In this document: positions 7,533-9,352 of the stretch, one piece after another
Position numbering within the stretch: position 1 is the stretch's first letter
Layout of the letters: each line of letters begins with the position of its first letter
Assembly (NCBI GenBank): GCA_049680365.1
Contig: JBAUHQ010000412.1
Location: 1-9,352, forward strand
Length of the DNA stretch: 9,352 nt
Origin: K23-9 sp049680365
GTDB lineage: Bacteria; Planctomycetota; Planctomycetia; Pirellulales; Pirellulaceae
Direction: 5' to 3'
Program-made: the position numbers and the translations under genes
Notes under the pieces: model-generated
Database searches by the model: none
What the model saw: only the letters and a program-made list of their open reading frames with translations
What the model was told of the DNA's origin: nothing

Positions 7533-7595
7533 TTACTGAATAGAAATTCTGGATCGAGACGCACAACCACGACCTACTACTCGTTACACCATCCA

Positions 7596-9352
7596 ATGAA
7601 TCAGTCTCGCAATCGTAGCCGACGACGTCGCTTCCCAACAACATTCGAACAACTGGAAGCCAGACGAGTTCTGGCGACCTACCTTGTAGACACGCTGGCG
7701 GACTCAGCGACCGGTAGCTGCGTTGTCGGAAGTGGATCCTGTTCGCTTCGCGTTGCTCTGGATCTAGCCGCCACGTCCAGCGAATCCAACCGGATCGAGA
7801 TTCCAGGTGGAACGTATTTGATTGATTCGGCATTGGGTACGTTGTCGTACTCGTCCACCAACGACTTGGAGTTAGTGGGAACGAATGCAAACACAAACGT
7901 TGCTGTGATCGACGCACAGAAACAGATGCGGATCTTTGATTTCGAGCTACCGAGCTCAGACCGTTTTGCGAGCGGCGAGACAAGTGCGGGGCGAATGATT
8001 CGGCTTGAGAATCTAACGCTGCAGAACGCTGGCGTTGGAGGCACTGATGGACTGGGGCCTGCGGAAGCTACTGGCGGTGGTGCGATCAGTTCATCGGGGT
8101 TCGATTTGACGCTCCAGCAGATGACGCTACGAGACAACGTTGCTCGGGGCGGCAACGCATCGGCGATCGGCGTATTGGGCGGTAACTTGTCAATCAACAA
8201 TTCAGTGATCCTTGACAACATGCAACCTGATGGTGAAGCGGCCATTGAATTGTACGGCCATGAACTAAGTATTTCACTGACAACGTTCCAGGGAAACACT
8301 TATGGCGTCTCGACCTATGATTCTGCCGTTGACATTGTTGACACTGTATTCGATGGCAATGTTGGAGCGGCATTCCAAGCGTCGAATGGTACGACCTCGC
8401 CCCCGTTCCCAAGTATCACGATTCTGCGCAGCAGTTTCATCAATGGTGTCCAGCACCCAGACGGAGGCACATCGGGTTTAGATCTGGGAACCGTTGATTT
8501 CTTGTTGGAGAATGTCACGGTATCGGGCAACACTAGCGACAAAGGAGCGATCAACTTTGCGCTTGATGAATACGGTGGATCAGCAAACGGCATCATTCGG
8601 AATTCGACGATTGCCGAAAACGTCCATGCGAACAACGACCAAGCTTCGGGTGAAGTAGGCATGTTGGGCTCGGACATCACTGGATATGGTGGTTCGGTAT
8701 CAATCGAATCATCAATTTTTACTGGCACTTGTCAACTCGACTCTAGCCCAACGTCATTGGGGAATAATCTCGATGCGCAGGGCACGTGCGGGCTGATCGA
8801 ACCGTCTGATTTAAGCAATGTCGATCCGATGCTTGGACCGCTCCAGGACAATGGAGGGCCAGTCCCAACGCATGCTTTATTAACGGGTAGCCCTGCCATA
8901 GACGCCGCTGCAACAAGCTCGCCGATTACGGACGCTCGTGGTGTTTTTCGCCCACAAGATGGGGATGGCGACTTGTTCGCCGAGCCCGACATCGGTGCTT
9001 TCGAGCTTGAGCCCGGCGTGCAATTTTTGTTTTTCGAGAATGACATTGAAGTCAATGAATCCGATGGCACAGCGACCTTCCGCATCACACTGGACAGCGA
9101 CGCTTTGAATCCTTTCGATGTTGATGTGTTCACGATCGGCGATGGTCCCTACTCGATGAACGAAATGACGTTGTCGTTTGACGGTTTCGCCGGCGAGACG
9201 AAAGAATACACGGTCACATTCAACAACGACTCTATCGTCGAAGACGATGAATCACTCACGATCGTGATGTCCAACCCAACGGATCCTAACGTCGACGCTT
9301 CGGCAACGGCAACACTGACGATTCGTGATGACGATACGGCAACGTTGACAAT
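7596..9352 (+). CDS. Secreted/surface LEPR-XLL protein with parallel beta-helix (choice-of-anchor Q type) and Calx-beta domain (partial, C-terminus off the right edge)
   Basis: The frame opens at ATG 7596 and reads 585 codons to the window edge without a stop. The N-terminus is strongly basic (RRRR, 9-12), followed by FEQLEARRVLA (17-27). This is the LEPR-XLL motif that marks very large exported planctomycete proteins. GSCSLRVALDLA (about 47-58) matches the start of many choice-of-anchor-Q proteins. Residues about 125-400 are a series of short Asn/Gly/Ser-rich beta strands (LTLQN, LTLQQMTLRDN, ENVTVSGN, IRNSTIAEN), as in a right-handed parallel beta-helix. The unit closes with NGGPVPTHALL, SPAIDAA, DARGVFRPQDGDGD (446-459) and PDIGAFE. 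From about 475 a Calx-beta domain follows (VQFLFFENDIEVNES ... ATLTIRDDD), with another probably starting at the edge. Cysteine pairs C42/C49 and C379/C398 could form disulfides. The likely role is extracellular adhesion or structure; no catalytic site is visible. The divergent kinase gene lies 161 bp away, and a functional link is not shown. Confidence 0.9.
   Translation, partial: MNQSRNRSRRRRFPTTFEQLEARRVLATYLVDTLADSATGSCVVGSGSCSLRVALDLAATSSESNRIEIPGGTYLIDSALGTLSYSSTNDLELVGTNANTNVAVIDAQKQMRIFDFELPSSDRFASGETSAGRMIRLENLTLQNAGVGGTDGLGPAEATGGGAISSSGFDLTLQQMTLRDNVARGGNASAIGVLGGNLSINNSVILDNMQPDGEAAIELYGHELSISLTTFQGNTYGVSTYDSAVDIVDTVFDGNVGAAFQASNGTTSPPFPSITILRSSFINGVQHPDGGTSGLDLGTVDFLLENVTVSGNTSDKGAINFALDEYGGSANGIIRNSTIAENVHANNDQASGEVGMLGSDITGYGGSVSIESSIFTGTCQLDSSPTSLGNNLDAQGTCGLIEPSDLSNVDPMLGPLQDNGGPVPTHALLTGSPAIDAAATSSPITDARGVFRPQDGDGDLFAEPDIGAFELEPGVQFLFFENDIEVNESDGTATFRITLDSDALNPFDVDVFTIGDGPYSMNEMTLSFDGFAGETKEYTVTFNNDSIVEDDESLTIVMSNPTDPNVDASATATLTIRDDDTATLT

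Larger units (their letters stand above)
7435..7595. promoter_or_regulatory. Divergent intergenic region between the kinase gene and the LEPR-XLL protein gene
   Basis: This 161-bp gap (206 bp if the kinase starts at 7389) must carry the 5' signals of two divergent genes. It contains two dyads sharing a 10-mer and a smaller TACCA/TGGTA pair (7470-7474 and 7482-7486), but no promoter hexamers or Shine-Dalgarno that I can defend. The 5' untranslated part of the plus-strand gene is rich in short pyrimidine/A stretches and lacks a GGAGG-like element before ATG 7596. Confidence 0.5.

Noticed and set aside
7679..8299. 206-codon minus-strand frame, plus further minus frames at 8315-8728 and 8732-9133
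   Set aside because: These mirror the LEPR-XLL/beta-helix gene, whose frame has strong domain motifs. The antisense products are Ser/Pro-rich and lack a hydrophobic core or motif.

Overview
This window almost certainly comes from a planctomycete, probably of the Rhodopirellula/Pirellulaceae type. The evidence is a LEPR-XLL-type N-terminus on a large secreted beta-helix/Calx-beta protein, a planctomycete-style Ser/Thr kinase with an HCD catalytic motif and a WD40 ectodomain, large WD40 and VWA exported proteins, moderate GC by eye, and weak or absent Shine-Dalgarno sequences. No tRNA, rRNA, CRISPR array, transposase or phage gene was seen.

Layout. (1) Positions 1-2516, minus strand, hold the 5' 838 codons of a gene that runs off the left edge. 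It encodes a membrane-anchored WD40 protein. Its last visible segment resembles the linker that precedes a caspase-like (peptidase C14) domain in WD40-caspase proteins, so the unseen C-terminus is probably a caspase-like domain. This open frame has no stop in the window. (2) Positions 2517-2642 are a 126-bp divergent intergenic region with a small perfect inverted repeat touching the next start codon. (3) Positions 2643-4760, plus strand, encode a secreted 705-residue protein: signal peptide, von Willebrand factor A domain, a TolB/FlgO/CsgG-like alpha/beta segment and a helical TPR-like tail. (4) After a 10-bp convergent gap, positions 4771-7434 on the minus strand encode an 887-residue transmembrane Ser/Thr kinase with an external beta-propeller of about eight WD40-like blades. 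(5) Positions 7435-7595 are a 161-bp divergent intergenic region with two dyads that share the 10-mer TTCGCTGAAC, 60 bp apart. (6) Positions 7596-9352, plus strand, hold the first 585 codons of a surface/secreted protein with a LEPR-XLL leader, a parallel beta-helix with a choice-of-anchor-Q-type end, and at least one Calx-beta domain. It runs off the right edge.

How the genes may work together (inference). The first three proteins each place a protein-interaction module (WD40 propeller or VWA) outside the cytoplasm. One carries a cytoplasmic kinase and one probably carries a caspase-like effector. This could be an envelope sensing, signalling and proteolysis module, but it is not operonic: the genes are divergent or convergent. 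The beta-helix/Calx-beta gene may be an unrelated neighbour.
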